From contig HF986061.1 in the NCBI GenBank assembly GCA_000431015.1, positions 1 to 54,628 on the forward strand: a stretch of DNA of 54,628 bases, in the 5' to 3' direction. The notes beneath the pieces are model-generated. The model had not been told where the DNA came from. It ran no database searches and was given only the letters and a program-made list of their open reading frames with translations. This document shows, one piece after another, positions 19,246 to 26,876 of the stretch. Every line of letters begins with the position of its first letter. Within the stretch, counting starts at the first letter, position 1. A program made the position numbers and the translations under genes. The stretch is from Alistipes sp. CAG:514 (GTDB lineage Bacteria > Bacteroidota > Bacteroidia > Bacteroidales > UBA932).

Positions 19246-19318
19246 ATAGGCGATGCCCCGCTCCACCAGAATTTTGCACGTTACCAAAATTCTTGGGTGG
19301 AGCGGGGCACTCGCCTAT
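19246..19318. repeat. Long near-perfect inverted repeat (73 nt)
   Basis: The left arm ATAGGCGATGCCCCGCTCCA and following bases pair with the right arm ending GGGGCACTCGCCTAT. About 30 bp of stem has only a one-nt and a two-nt bulge, with an 8-nt loop CACGTTAC. No T-run follows, so it is not a typical terminator. It may be a MITE-like or REP-like element or a structured RNA. It lies between ribF and the first ATPase module, where coding is otherwise absent (19170-19528). Confidence 0.7.
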
Positions 19319-19411
19319 AGAAACATCTCTCTTGTAATGCCTTACGTTATTCAATGTAAAACACACAAACGCGATATCCTTTCCCAGGGAAGGTCACACT
19401 CATAAGTTAAA

Positions 19412-19496
19412 TCGCTTTTGCAAAAGTTAATTTGATAGTGTTTGTCGCTTTTCTATAAGTTAAAAATGCTATAATAATTGCTTTTCCGAAAGCGAA
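19412..19496 (+). promoter_or_regulatory. Three phased operator-like units before ATPase 1
   Basis: Three 19-bp units lie at 19412, 19445 and 19478, exactly 33 bp apart: TCGCTTTTGCAAAAGTTAA, TCGCTTTTCTATAAGTTAA and TTGCTTTTCCGAAAGCGAA. They follow the pattern TYGCTTTT-N4-AAG-N2-AA. The first contains the palindrome CTTTTGCAAAAG and the third GCTTT-N4-AAAGC. The last unit covers the -33 region and starts 23 bp before the -7 box. The geometry is the same as upstream of ATPases 2 and 3. Confidence 0.75.
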
Positions 19497-19508
19497 TGCT
19501 TATTTTTG
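19478..19508 (+). promoter_or_regulatory. Promoter of ATPase 1
   Basis: TTG (19478-19480), a 20-nt spacer and TATTTTTG (19501-19508) match the Bacteroidetes -33/-7 pattern. This places the transcription start downstream of the in-frame ATG at 19478 and supports the ATG at 19529 as the true start. Confidence 0.65.
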
Positions 19509-19528
19509 CCAGTAAGAAAGAAATACTA

Positions 19529-20734
19529 ATGAACGAGAATGACATTCAGCCGTTGCGGACGGTTTACCACAGGAAACTTGCTGAGACAACTCTGGGTTTT
19601 AAAAGATACCTTTACGGCCAGATTAACTGGGATGTGCGTATGTTAGGAATCAAGGGGGAGAAGGGCGTTGGTAAAACGACCCTGATTCTTCAGCATATTC
19701 TTGAAACCTTTGACAATCCTGATGATGCTCTCTATGTATCTATGGATAATATGTGGTTCACCACACACTCGATTTTCGACCTTGCCGACTATTTGTATTC
19801 CATGGGAGTGTACCATCTGTTTCTGGACGAGATTCATAAGTGTCCGGAGTGGACGGTTGTTCTCAAGAATCTGTATGACAATTATCCGAATCTCAACATC
19901 GTTTACACCGGCTCGTCAATGCTGCGGATTGACAACTCAAAAGTGGATCTTTCAAGAAGACAGACATTGTACAGACTGCACAATATGTCATTTAGGGAAT
20001 ATCTTGAATATGAGAGGGTTGCTTCTTTCCCGGCATATACGTTGGAGGAACTGCTGCAAAGGCACGTGAAGATTGCTATGGAGATGGTGGCACAGTGCAA
20101 GCCTCTCAAATTCTTTTCTGACTATCTGTCAAGAGGGATGTATCCATATTCCAAGGAATCCGGGGCAGACTTCCATATCAGACTTGCGGAAACAGTCGCA
20201 CAAACTATAGAAAGTGACCTGCCGGCCGTGGAGGACGTGACATTCGAGACCGTGCAGAAGTCAAAAAAGTTGCTGATGATCATCGCCGAAAAAATTCCGT
20301 TCATCCCGAACATAAGCAAACTCTGTCAGGCTTTGGGAACTACGCGTGATTCCTGTCTGAAGATACTCTACGCTTTGGACAGAGCCGGAGTGCTGAACCT
20401 GTTGACAGCTGAGCTGAAAAGTTACAAGAAACTTGTCAATCCGGACAAGATTTACATTGGCAACAGTAATATAATGCAGGCCTTGGGAGGCTCGTGCGAC
20501 ATTGGAACAATTCGTGAGACTTTCTTTGCGAATCAGGTCGGAGCCCGGTATCCACTTCAATATCCGAAGAAAGGGGATTTCTTCGCCTGTGGAAAATACC
20601 TTTTCGAGATTGGGGGCGCAGGCAAGACTTTCGACCAGATCAAAGACGAGCCTTACAGCTACCTTGCGGTTGACGACACCGAAATAGGCTCCGGGGCGCG
20701 AATCCCGCTTTGGATGTTCGGCTTCCTGTATTGA
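19529..20734 (+). CDS. Stand-alone AAA ATPase, AAA_14/DUF4143-like (paralogue 1)
   Basis: A 401-residue P-loop ATPase. Walker A is GEKGVGKT (43-50), Walker B LFLDEIHK (97-104), the sensor-1 segment TGSS (127-130), followed by DLSRR and SFREYL. A winged-helix-like segment follows (about 245-300, ISKLCQALGTTRDSCLKIL). The C-terminal domain holds GDF-x8-FEIGGAGK, a variant of the D...ExK nuclease-like motif of DUF4143 proteins. The ATG at 19529 was chosen because the promoter lies at 19478-19508 and the resulting N-terminus aligns with the two paralogues at 25107 and 27993. Base composition is visibly AT-richer than neighbouring genes. Monocistronic. Biological role unknown. Confidence 0.85.
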   Translation: MNENDIQPLRTVYHRKLAETTLGFKRYLYGQINWDVRMLGIKGEKGVGKTTLILQHILETFDNPDDALYVSMDNMWFTTHSIFDLADYLYSMGVYHLFLDEIHKCPEWTVVLKNLYDNYPNLNIVYTGSSMLRIDNSKVDLSRRQTLYRLHNMSFREYLEYERVASFPAYTLEELLQRHVKIAMEMVAQCKPLKFFSDYLSRGMYPYSKESGADFHIRLAETVAQTIESDLPAVEDVTFETVQKSKKLLMIIAEKIPFIPNISKLCQALGTTRDSCLKILYALDRAGVLNLLTAELKSYKKLVNPDKIYIGNSNIMQALGGSCDIGTIRETFFANQVGARYPLQYPKKGDFFACGKYLFEIGGAGKTFDQIKDEPYSYLAVDDTEIGSGARIPLWMFGFLY

Positions 20735-21068
20735 GATTGTATTCGAGTTTAGCGTTCCTTTCAGTGTGAAGTTCTGTGAGATTATAGTAGTAAACAATTC
20801 TGATATGCGAGAGAGACATCTCGATATTCTGTCACCTTTATGATTTTGAGAGGCGGGGATCGGATATTCGCTATTTGAAAGAAAATTACTATATTTGCAG
20901 AAACGGGAAGGGTTCCGCCGGGAAGGGCGGGACTCCGTTTTAATTTTATTCCCCGAAAAGAGGAATGGCGGTAGGCAATGGCCGCTTGGTTGTGATTTAA
21001 TTTATTTGTTTGCAGACGATTGTCCGTCTGTGAGTTTGATATAAAAGAAAACAATAGTACGTTTCATT
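20735..21068 (+). promoter_or_regulatory. greA promoter and long structured leader
   Basis: No gene is seen in this 334-nt stretch. TATATTTG at 20890-20897 is a clear -7 box, about 170 nt upstream of the greA ATG. The leader between them contains a GC-rich imperfect hairpin around 20908-20937 (GGGTTCCGCC against GGCGGGACTCC). A second hairpin is CAGACG-ATTGTC-CGTCTG at about 21014-21031. Such a leader could carry regulation of greA, but no known riboswitch is recognised. Confidence 0.5.
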
Positions 21069-21539
21069 ATGGCTGAAATTCATTATATGACCCAGGACGG
21101 GTTGGACAAGCTTAAGAAGGATCTTGCTGACGCGTTGGCGCAGCGTCCTGTGATCTCCGCGGCCATTGCGGAGGCCAGGGAGAAGGGGGACCTCTCCGAA
21201 AACGCTGAGTATGACGCGGCGCGTGACGCGCAGGGACTGCTGGAGGTCAAGATCGCCAAACTGAAGGATCTCGTCGCCAACGCCAAGGTGATCGACGAGT
21301 CCAAGATCGGCACGGACAAGGTGCAGATCATGAACAAGGTTAAGGTGGAGAATGTGGGTGCGAAGCAGGTGATGGAGTTCACCATCGTCGGCGAGACCGA
21401 GGCGGATTTCGCCCACGGGAAGCTGGCCTCGACCACACCTATCGCAAAGGCCCTGCTCGGTCACTCCAAGGGAGAGACTGTGGAGGCCAAGGTGCCTTCC
21501 GGTGTCATCAAGTTCAAGATTCTCGACATTTCTTTATAA
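21069..21539 (+). CDS. greA: Transcription elongation factor GreA
   Basis: Rescues backtracked RNA polymerase by stimulating transcript cleavage. 156 residues, normal length. The N-terminal coiled coil (about 1-75) contains the loop GDLSENAEYDAARDAQ with the acidic tip residues Asp and Glu needed for cleavage stimulation. The C-terminal FKBP-like domain (about 80-156) ends in AKVPSGVIKFKILDI. Followed 9 nt downstream by the HIT gene, suggesting co-transcription. Confidence 0.97.
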   Translation: MAEIHYMTQDGLDKLKKDLADALAQRPVISAAIAEAREKGDLSENAEYDAARDAQGLLEVKIAKLKDLVANAKVIDESKIGTDKVQIMNKVKVENVGAKQVMEFTIVGETEADFAHGKLASTTPIAKALLGHSKGETVEAKVPSGVIKFKILDISL

Positions 21540-21548
21540 TAGAAGACA

Positions 21549-21953
21549 ATGGCTACAATATTCACAAAAATCGCGAAAGGGGAGATTCCTTCATTCAAGG
21601 TGGCCGAGAACGATGAGTTCTACGCCTTTCTGGACATAAGCCCTCTTGCGAAGGGGCATACGCTCGTCATCCCTAAGAACGTGGAGGATGACTACATCTT
21701 CCATCTGGACGAGAAGACCTACGAGGGGCTCTGGGCTTTTGCCCGCAAGGTGGCGATCGCCATCAAGGCCGCCGTGCCTTGCCAAAGGGTAGGGGTCTGC
21801 GTGCTTGGAATGGAAGTCCCTCACACTCACATCCATCTGGTTCCGCTCCAGACCGAGGCTGACATGGACATCAAGAAAAAACGCCTGGAGATCTCGCCAG
21901 AGGAAAACAAGGCCATCGCCGAAGCTATATTCAATGAATATGAAAAATTGTAG
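21549..21953 (+). CDS. HIT family nucleotide-binding protein
   Basis: 134-residue histidine-triad protein, likely a nucleoside phosphoramidate hydrolase of the HinT type. FTKIAKGEIPSFKVAE starts the fold, and HTHIHLVP near residue 97 is the histidine triad with the nucleophilic His. Cytoplasmic. Its last codons overlap the start of the following lipoprotein gene. HIT genes often follow greA in Bacteroidetes. Confidence 0.95.
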   Translation: MATIFTKIAKGEIPSFKVAENDEFYAFLDISPLAKGHTLVIPKNVEDDYIFHLDEKTYEGLWAFARKVAIAIKAAVPCQRVGVCVLGMEVPHTHIHLVPLQTEADMDIKKKRLEISPEENKAIAEAIFNEYEKL

Positions 21954-23049
21954 AAACATTATTCTCGCGGCAGCCGTCCTGGCCGCCGCCTCTTCTTGCT
22001 CGGACAAGGTTCAGATCAAGGGAACGATTGCCGGAGCGCCTGACACCCAGGTGGTTGTGAAACAGCTTAACGGTGGTGCGCTTGTGGCGCTGGACACAGT
22101 GAAGACCGATGGCAAGGGAGCATATTCATACAGTGCCGAGGTTCTTAAGGGGCAGCCTCAGTTCATCTACCTGTACAAGGGTGACACCAAGGTCGCTTCG
22201 CTGCTTCTGCAGAAGGGCGACAAGGTGAAGGTGGCCTCCGACACTCTCGGAAAGTATTCCGTGGAGGGTTCCGCCGAGAGCGAGCTGCTTCGACAGGTTG
22301 AGGAGGATTTCGCCGCGTTCCTGGATAAGTTCACGGCAGACGCCGCCAGAGGCGACAATGCCGCCGCCTCAAAGGACTACATCGACTACTACAGAGGCCG
22401 CGTGAAGTTCATCATGGAGAACGCCAAGTCCTTGACGGCGATTCCGGTTCTATATCAGAAGATCAATGACAACTTCCCGGTGTTCAGCCAGGCCACGGAC
22501 GCCATCATGTTCCGTAATGTGCATGATTCCCTGATGACGGTCTACCCGGAGTCCAGGTACGTCTCGGCTCTGGCCAAGGAGGCGGAGAAAAGGTTCAACG
22601 CCTTTGATCTGAGCCAGCGTATTCAGAACGCTCAGGAGAGCAGCTATCCGGATCTGTACCTTCCGTCTGTTGATGGTACTAAGGTTCGGTTGAGCGAGGT
22701 CGGCTCCAAGGTTGTGCTGGTCTATTTCTGGCAGGCCGCCGACGCCGCCCAGAAGATGTTCAACCAGGATGTGCTTCTGCCGTTCTACAAGGAGTACCAT
22801 CCTAAGGGTCTGGAGATATATTCAGTGTCGCTTGACACCGACAAGGGAGTCTGGGCAAGTGCCGTGAAGAGCCAGAACCTGCCGTGGATCAATGTCTGCG
22901 ATGGTTTGGGAGCCGCTTCCCAGGCAGCAGTGCTGTACAACATCAACCGCGGCCTTCCGGTCGCCTATGTGATCGCGGACGGCACGCTCAGTGCGGAAAC
23001 GATCCGGAATGACAGTGACCTGCGCCGTGTCATTGCTTCAAGACTTTAA
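21940..23049 (+). CDS. Thioredoxin-fold lipoprotein with DUF4369-like N-terminus, lacking CxxC
   Basis: A 369-residue lipoprotein from ATG 21940 (an ATG two codons earlier, 21934, is also possible). The signal ends in AAASSC, with lipidated Cys20. Residues about 25-115 resemble DUF4369. Residues about 235-369 have a TlpA/AhpC-like thioredoxin fold (LPSVDGTKVRLSEV, VLVYFWQAADAAQK, GLPVAYVIADG). The position where TlpA proteins carry WCxPC reads FWQAADAA, with no cysteine, so classic thiol-disulfide activity is unlikely. The start overlaps the HIT gene. A real terminator follows. The role may be structural or binding rather than redox. Confidence 0.85.
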   Translation: MKNCRNIILAAAVLAAASSCSDKVQIKGTIAGAPDTQVVVKQLNGGALVALDTVKTDGKGAYSYSAEVLKGQPQFIYLYKGDTKVASLLLQKGDKVKVASDTLGKYSVEGSAESELLRQVEEDFAAFLDKFTADAARGDNAAASKDYIDYYRGRVKFIMENAKSLTAIPVLYQKINDNFPVFSQATDAIMFRNVHDSLMTVYPESRYVSALAKEAEKRFNAFDLSQRIQNAQESSYPDLYLPSVDGTKVRLSEVGSKVVLVYFWQAADAAQKMFNQDVLLPFYKEYHPKGLEIYSVSLDTDKGVWASAVKSQNLPWINVCDGLGAASQAAVLYNINRGLPVAYVIADGTLSAETIRNDSDLRRVIASRL

Positions 23050-23066
23050 TTTTCAGGAATATGCCG

Positions 23067-23101
23067 AAGGCTGACTATGTTGATTATGGTCAGCCTTTTT
23101 T
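23067..23101 (+). terminator. Rho-independent terminator of the greA-HIT-lipoprotein unit
   Basis: AAGGCTGAC (23067-23075) pairs perfectly with GTCAGCCTT (23089-23097) around a 13-nt loop, followed by a T-run to 23101. It lies 18 nt after the lipoprotein stop. Confidence 0.9.
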
Positions 23102-23167
23102 ATCTTTCGCCTTACGCCGGTAGTGTGTGCCGGGCTTTTGGGATGAGGCACAAAAACAATTCAGAAC

Positions 23168-24913
23168 ATGACCAGAAAGACAAGAGTAAGATTCGCGCCG
23201 TCGCCGACCGGTCCGCTGCACATGGGCGGAGTCCGCACGGCACTCTATAACTACCTCTACGCCAAGCAGCGCGGAGGAGATTTCATCATCAGGATCGAGG
23301 ACACCGACTCCCACAGGTTCGTTCCCGGGGCAGAGGAATATATCATCGAGGCGCTGAACTGGTGCGGCATCATTCCGGACGAGGGCGTGGACATCGATGG
23401 CAAGGTGGTCGAGACAGCTTCCGAGCGCCATCCTCACGCTCCTTACCGCCAGAGCCAGAGGCGCGGAATCTACCGCAAGTACGCCGAGCAGCTGATCGAG
23501 GCCGGCTACGCCTACTATGCCTTCGACTCATCCGAGGCTCTGGAGAAGGCTCGCGCCGAGGCTGAGGCCTCCGGCCAGACCTTTATCTACAACCAGGTGA
23601 CAAGGATGAGGATGCGCAATTCGCTGACCCTTCCGGAGGATGAGGTAAGGAGGCTTTTGGAGGAGACTTCCGACTGGACTGTCCGCTTCAGGATGCCGAC
23701 CGACACGGTTGTCAAGATGGATGACCTGATCCGAGGCCACATCGAGGTGAACACCGACACTCTCGACGACAAGGTGCTTTGGAAGGGGGCCGACGAACTG
23801 CCTACCTACCATCTCGCCAACATCGTGGACGACCACCTGATGGAGATCACCGAGGTCATCCGAGGAGAGGAATGGCTCCCGTCCCTGCCGCTCCACTATA
23901 TGCTTTACAAGGCTTTCGGCTGGGAGGACACGATGCCTCGTTTCGCCCACCTGTCCCTGCTTCTGAAGCCGGACGGAAAGGGCAAGCTCAGCAAGCGCGA
24001 CGGCGACAAGCTCGGTTTCCCGGTGTTCCCGCTCAAGTGGGTGAACGCCCAGGGAGAGGTCTCAAGAGGCTACCGTGAGGACGGTTACTTTCCGGAGGCC
24101 TTCGTGAACCTGCTTGCGTTCCTTGGCTGGAATCCCGGCGATGACAGGGAGATGTTCACGATGGACGAGCTGATCAAGGCATTCTCGCTTGACCGCATCG
24201 TCAAGTCCGGCGCCCGCTTCAATCCGGAGAAGGCCCGTTGGTACAACAAGGAATATCTTCGCCTGAAGTCCGATGAGGAGTTGGCGGAGTTGTTCGTCCC
24301 GATTCTTGAGGAACACGGAATGAGGATTGTCGGATCAGCCGATAGCGCCAAGGCTGCAGGAGCCGAGACCAACGAATTGGGCGCTGATCCGGCAAGTCAC
24401 ATATTCACAAAGGATTACGTTCGGAATGTCATCTCGTTCACCAAGGAGCGCGCCACGTTCGTGAAGGATTTCTGGACGATCGCCTCTTACCTCTTCATCG
24501 CGCCGGAGGACTTTGAGAAGTACGGTGTCAAGGCCGGGGCAGCCGTCGAGCCGCAGAGCAATGACCCTCGCCGTCAGGCCGACCCTCGCGCGAAAGTCTA
24601 TGACGATGCCGCCACCGCGCCGTTCCTTGCCAAGGACGTTGACAAATTCTGGAAGCCCGAGGTAGCCGAATATGTCGCCAAGGTCGCTTCCTTTGTCAAT
24701 GAATATGCCGGTGAATGGTCTGTCCCGGCTTTCGAGACAGCACTTGAGGACTTCATCCGCGGCAACGAATGGCCGATGGGCAAGGTGATGAACGCCACCC
24801 GTCTGGCCCTCGCCGGTGCCGCCAGCGGACTGGGCATCGCCGACATCATCGTCCGCATCGGCAAGCGCGAGACCCTCGCCCGCATCGCCTACGCCACCTC
24901 ACGTCTGGCGTAG
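23168..24913 (+). CDS. gltX: Glutamyl-tRNA synthetase
   Basis: Charges tRNA-Glu. The class I signature HIGH appears as SPTGPLHMGGVRTALYNYL near the N-terminus, and the KMSKS-type loop as KGKLSKRDGDK. At 581 residues it is longer than the usual ~500. The extra residues lie in the C-terminal anticodon-binding half, as hydrophilic inserts around AKAAGAETNELGADPASH and EPQSNDPRRQADPRAK. No CxCx zinc motif is seen. Stands alone between a terminator and accessory DNA. Confidence 0.95.
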   Translation: MTRKTRVRFAPSPTGPLHMGGVRTALYNYLYAKQRGGDFIIRIEDTDSHRFVPGAEEYIIEALNWCGIIPDEGVDIDGKVVETASERHPHAPYRQSQRRGIYRKYAEQLIEAGYAYYAFDSSEALEKARAEAEASGQTFIYNQVTRMRMRNSLTLPEDEVRRLLEETSDWTVRFRMPTDTVVKMDDLIRGHIEVNTDTLDDKVLWKGADELPTYHLANIVDDHLMEITEVIRGEEWLPSLPLHYMLYKAFGWEDTMPRFAHLSLLLKPDGKGKLSKRDGDKLGFPVFPLKWVNAQGEVSRGYREDGYFPEAFVNLLAFLGWNPGDDREMFTMDELIKAFSLDRIVKSGARFNPEKARWYNKEYLRLKSDEELAELFVPILEEHGMRIVGSADSAKAAGAETNELGADPASHIFTKDYVRNVISFTKERATFVKDFWTIASYLFIAPEDFEKYGVKAGAAVEPQSNDPRRQADPRAKVYDDAATAPFLAKDVDKFWKPEVAEYVAKVASFVNEYAGEWSVPAFETALEDFIRGNEWPMGKVMNATRLALAGAASGLGIADIIVRIGKRETLARIAYATSRLA

Positions 24914-25026
24914 GGCTGACGTTGCTCCTGATGGCAAACCAGTAGCAGGCGGTTATGCTTACCAATGCTACAACCTTTAGGTACAGCCTGTAAGCCTCCC
25001 ATATAAACAGAAACATCTTATAGAAT

Positions 25027-25078
25027 TTATTTATTGCGATAAACAAATCTGATACAAATTTGTTTATCGCAATAAACA
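25027..25078 (+). promoter_or_regulatory. Two phased operator-like units before ATPase 2
   Basis: Units TTATTTATTGCGATAAACA (25027-25045) and TTGTTTATCGCAATAAACA (25060-25078) are 33 bp apart and match at 16 of 19 positions. Each is a quasi-palindrome (TTTAT-N4-ATAAA). Together they also form a perfect 19-bp inverted repeat (25030-25048 with 25058-25076). The second unit starts 23 bp before the -7 box and overlaps the -33 box. Confidence 0.8.
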
Positions 25079-25090
25079 TTTCTATATTTG
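25059..25090 (+). promoter_or_regulatory. Promoter of ATPase 2
   Basis: TTTG (25059-25062), a 20-nt spacer and TATATTTG (25083-25090) match the Bacteroidetes -33/-7 consensus. The ATG follows 16 nt after the -7 box, giving a very short leader. Confidence 0.8.
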
Positions 25091-25106
25091 CAAAAAGCAT
25101 TGCATT

Positions 25107-26318
25107 ATGGATATTTTATTCGACCGTCACCTTGAATACCTATCTGATGTACCTACGGAATTCACTCGTGGACTGATGAATGTGATAGATTGGGATTCAA
25201 GGCTTGTGATGATTCGTGGGCCGAAAGGAGTCGGGAAATCCACTCTGATGCAGCAGTATGTGCTGAAGAATTACCTCCCTACAGATCGCCATATTCTTTA
25301 TTGCTCTGCCGACACGGCATATTTTTCCAACCACACGCTGCTTGACACAGCATCCGAATTTGTGAAGATGGGCGGCAAGGTTCTTCTTATTGACGAGATT
25401 CACAAGTACGAGAACTGGAGCAGGGAAATCAAGGAAATCTATGATCTCTATAAAGGATTGAAGGTTATCCTCAGCGGATCATCACTGATTCAATTAAATG
25501 ACGGACAGGCGGATCTGTCAAGAAGGGCTGATGTTTATGATATGCCGGGATTATCTTTCAGGGAATATCTTTGGTTTCGCACCAAGCGTGAGATAAAGCC
25601 TGTACACCTACATCAACTTCTATCCGACCCCAATGGATTCTGCCTGGCGGTAAGAAAGGTATGCCGCCCGTTGGAATTTTTCCCGGATTATCTTAAAAGC
25701 GGTTATTACCCTTTCTCGTTTGAAAAAAGCAAGACCTACAAGAATCTTGTGGAAAATGTAGTCAATTACATCATTGACAGCGAATTGACAAGATACAGAG
25801 GAATAAGTGTCTCCAACACGAGAAAGATAAGCGCTCTTCTTCAAGTGATCTCCGGAATGCTGCCATACCTCGTGGATGTGTCAAAATTATCAAGAAGTCT
25901 GAGCATCGACAGAGTCACACTCTTAAAGTATTTCAAATACCTTGATGAAGCGAAAGTGATCAGATGTCTATACACAGAAATGGACAAGATTTCCGATCTT
26001 CAGAAGCCCGACAAACTGCTGATGGACAACACAAATCTCCTCTACACATTCTCTGATGGCGAACCTGAGACAGGAACTGCGCGAGAGACATTCTTCTGTA
26101 ATCAATTGGCCTCCGCCGGACACAAGATTGAGTACGGAGGACTTAAAACAGGAGATTTCAGGATAGACCACAAAAATGTGATAGAGGTTGGAGGTGCAGG
26201 AAAGGATTACTCCCAGATAAATGATGCTGACATCAATAACGCAGCTCTTGCCGTTGACAACATAGATATGGCAAACGGCAGGAAAATTCCACTCTGGGCT
26301 TTCGGCTGCCTATATTGA
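25107..26318 (+). CDS. Stand-alone AAA ATPase, AAA_14/DUF4143-like (paralogue 2)
   Basis: 403 residues, same architecture as the ATPases at 19529 and 27993. Walker A is GPKGVGKS (38-45), Walker B VLLIDEIHK (92-100), the sensor segment SGSS, then DLSRRADVYDMPGLSFREYL. A winged-helix-like stretch contains VSKLSRSLSIDRVTLLKYF. The C-terminal motif is GDF-x8-IEVGGAGK, and the end IPLWAFGCLY matches IPLWMFGFLY and IPLWHFGLNY of the paralogues. The gene is clearly AT-rich relative to gltX and ftsZ. Directly downstream lies the tail of a broken serpin gene, as if the module had replaced its 5' part. Function unknown. Confidence 0.85.
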   Translation: MDILFDRHLEYLSDVPTEFTRGLMNVIDWDSRLVMIRGPKGVGKSTLMQQYVLKNYLPTDRHILYCSADTAYFSNHTLLDTASEFVKMGGKVLLIDEIHKYENWSREIKEIYDLYKGLKVILSGSSLIQLNDGQADLSRRADVYDMPGLSFREYLWFRTKREIKPVHLHQLLSDPNGFCLAVRKVCRPLEFFPDYLKSGYYPFSFEKSKTYKNLVENVVNYIIDSELTRYRGISVSNTRKISALLQVISGMLPYLVDVSKLSRSLSIDRVTLLKYFKYLDEAKVIRCLYTEMDKISDLQKPDKLLMDNTNLLYTFSDGEPETGTARETFFCNQLASAGHKIEYGGLKTGDFRIDHKNVIEVGGAGKDYSQINDADINNAALAVDNIDMANGRKIPLWAFGCLY

Positions 26319-26320
26319 CT

Positions 26321-26482
26321 GCGTCACGACAAGAGAAGGCAGCCTTCCTGACGATGTCAGCCCTCGCCCCGGAGCCTCGTCAGGTAGAGTTCCACGCCGA
26401 CTGCCTGTTCGTCTATTTCATCAACGAGTCCAGCATCGGTGACATCTACTTCATCGGACAGTTCACCGGCAGCGAGATCTAA
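26321..26482 (+). pseudogene. Serpin C-terminal fragment
   Basis: An open stretch of 53 codons ending at TAA 26480-26482. It reads MSALAPEPRQVEFHADCLF followed by VYFINESSIGDIYFIGQF. This matches the serpin C-terminal signature (region after the reactive-centre loop, then F.AD.PF.. and ILF.G). The body of the serpin (about 350 residues) is missing: the ATPase 2 stop codon lies directly upstream. The Cys replaces the usual Pro of the ADxPF motif. Treated as a 3' remnant, not expressed as an inhibitor. Confidence 0.65.
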
Positions 26483-26502
26483 GCTTATTTCAGGCTCAAT
26501 AG

Positions 26503-26595
26503 GAGCCAGCAAAAACAAATTGCGACTTCCGCTCCTGCATAAAGGCTATCGACTACTTCATCAGGCACTATAAGGAAGTCTTTGAGGAAGACTGA
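26503..26595 (+). pseudogene. Unidentified 3' coding remnant
   Basis: A 30-codon open stretch after an in-frame TAG, ending at TGA 26593-26595. It encodes CDFRSCIKAIDYFIRHYKEV and a short acidic end. There is no start codon or promoter and the parent family is not recognised. It may be the tail of another truncated gene in this accessory island. Confidence 0.3.
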
Positions 26596-26628
26596 CAAAA
26601 TGGGATTCATTCATAGTCTTGCACATTT

Positions 26629-26662
26629 TTTGCAATTCGTTGGAAATAAATTGCTACATTTA
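26629..26662 (+). promoter_or_regulatory. Promoter of the GNAT toxin-antitoxin-like operon
   Basis: TTTG (26629-26632), a 22-nt spacer and TACATTTA (26655-26662), a near-consensus Bacteroidetes promoter. A 7-bp hairpin (TCTGCAT 26671-26677 with ATGCAGA 26683-26689) lies in the leader. A strong AAGGAG ribosome-binding site lies at 26699-26704, unusual in this phylum. Confidence 0.55.
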
Positions 26663-26714
26663 CAAACGGGTCTGCATCCCTTATGCAGAAATAGTTAAAA
26701 AGGAGAACCGAATT

Positions 26715-26876
26715 ATGGCAAAGCCTATCAAAGAAACCCCCGTCCTTTATGACGAGGATGCCTACCGCTTCGAAATGGCGGCTCAGAATGTCGTTCCCCT
26801 TTCTGAAGAGAAACGGGAAGAGATCTTCCGCAACTACGAAGAAGTTCGTAGCTGGTGTGCTGCTGATGTACTATGA
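26715..26876 (+). CDS. Small acidic protein, putative antitoxin of a GNAT toxin
   Basis: 53 residues starting at ATG 26715 (MAKPIKETPVLYDEDAYRF). It is charged, predicted mostly helical and has no signal peptide. Its stop overlaps the start of the following GNAT gene (ATGA), the usual order antitoxin-toxin. I do not recognise a named domain. The N-terminus resembles the small proteins I recall preceding GNAT genes in Bacteroidetes, but this is recollection rather than a search. It could bind and neutralise the acetyltransferase or repress the promoter. The in-frame ATG at 26619 lies upstream of the promoter and was not used. Confidence 0.6.
   Translation: MAKPIKETPVLYDEDAYRFEMAAQNVVPLSEEKREEIFRNYEEVRSWCAADVL

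Noticed and set aside
19412..19508. CRISPR-like interpretation of the 33-bp periodic repeats
   Set aside because: Only two or three units per site, repeats are short and quasi-palindromic, and each overlaps a promoter; no cas genes are present.
24914..25026. Short open stretch after gltX resembling a coding remnant
   Set aside because: About 22 codons with no recognisable family; too short to support a feature.
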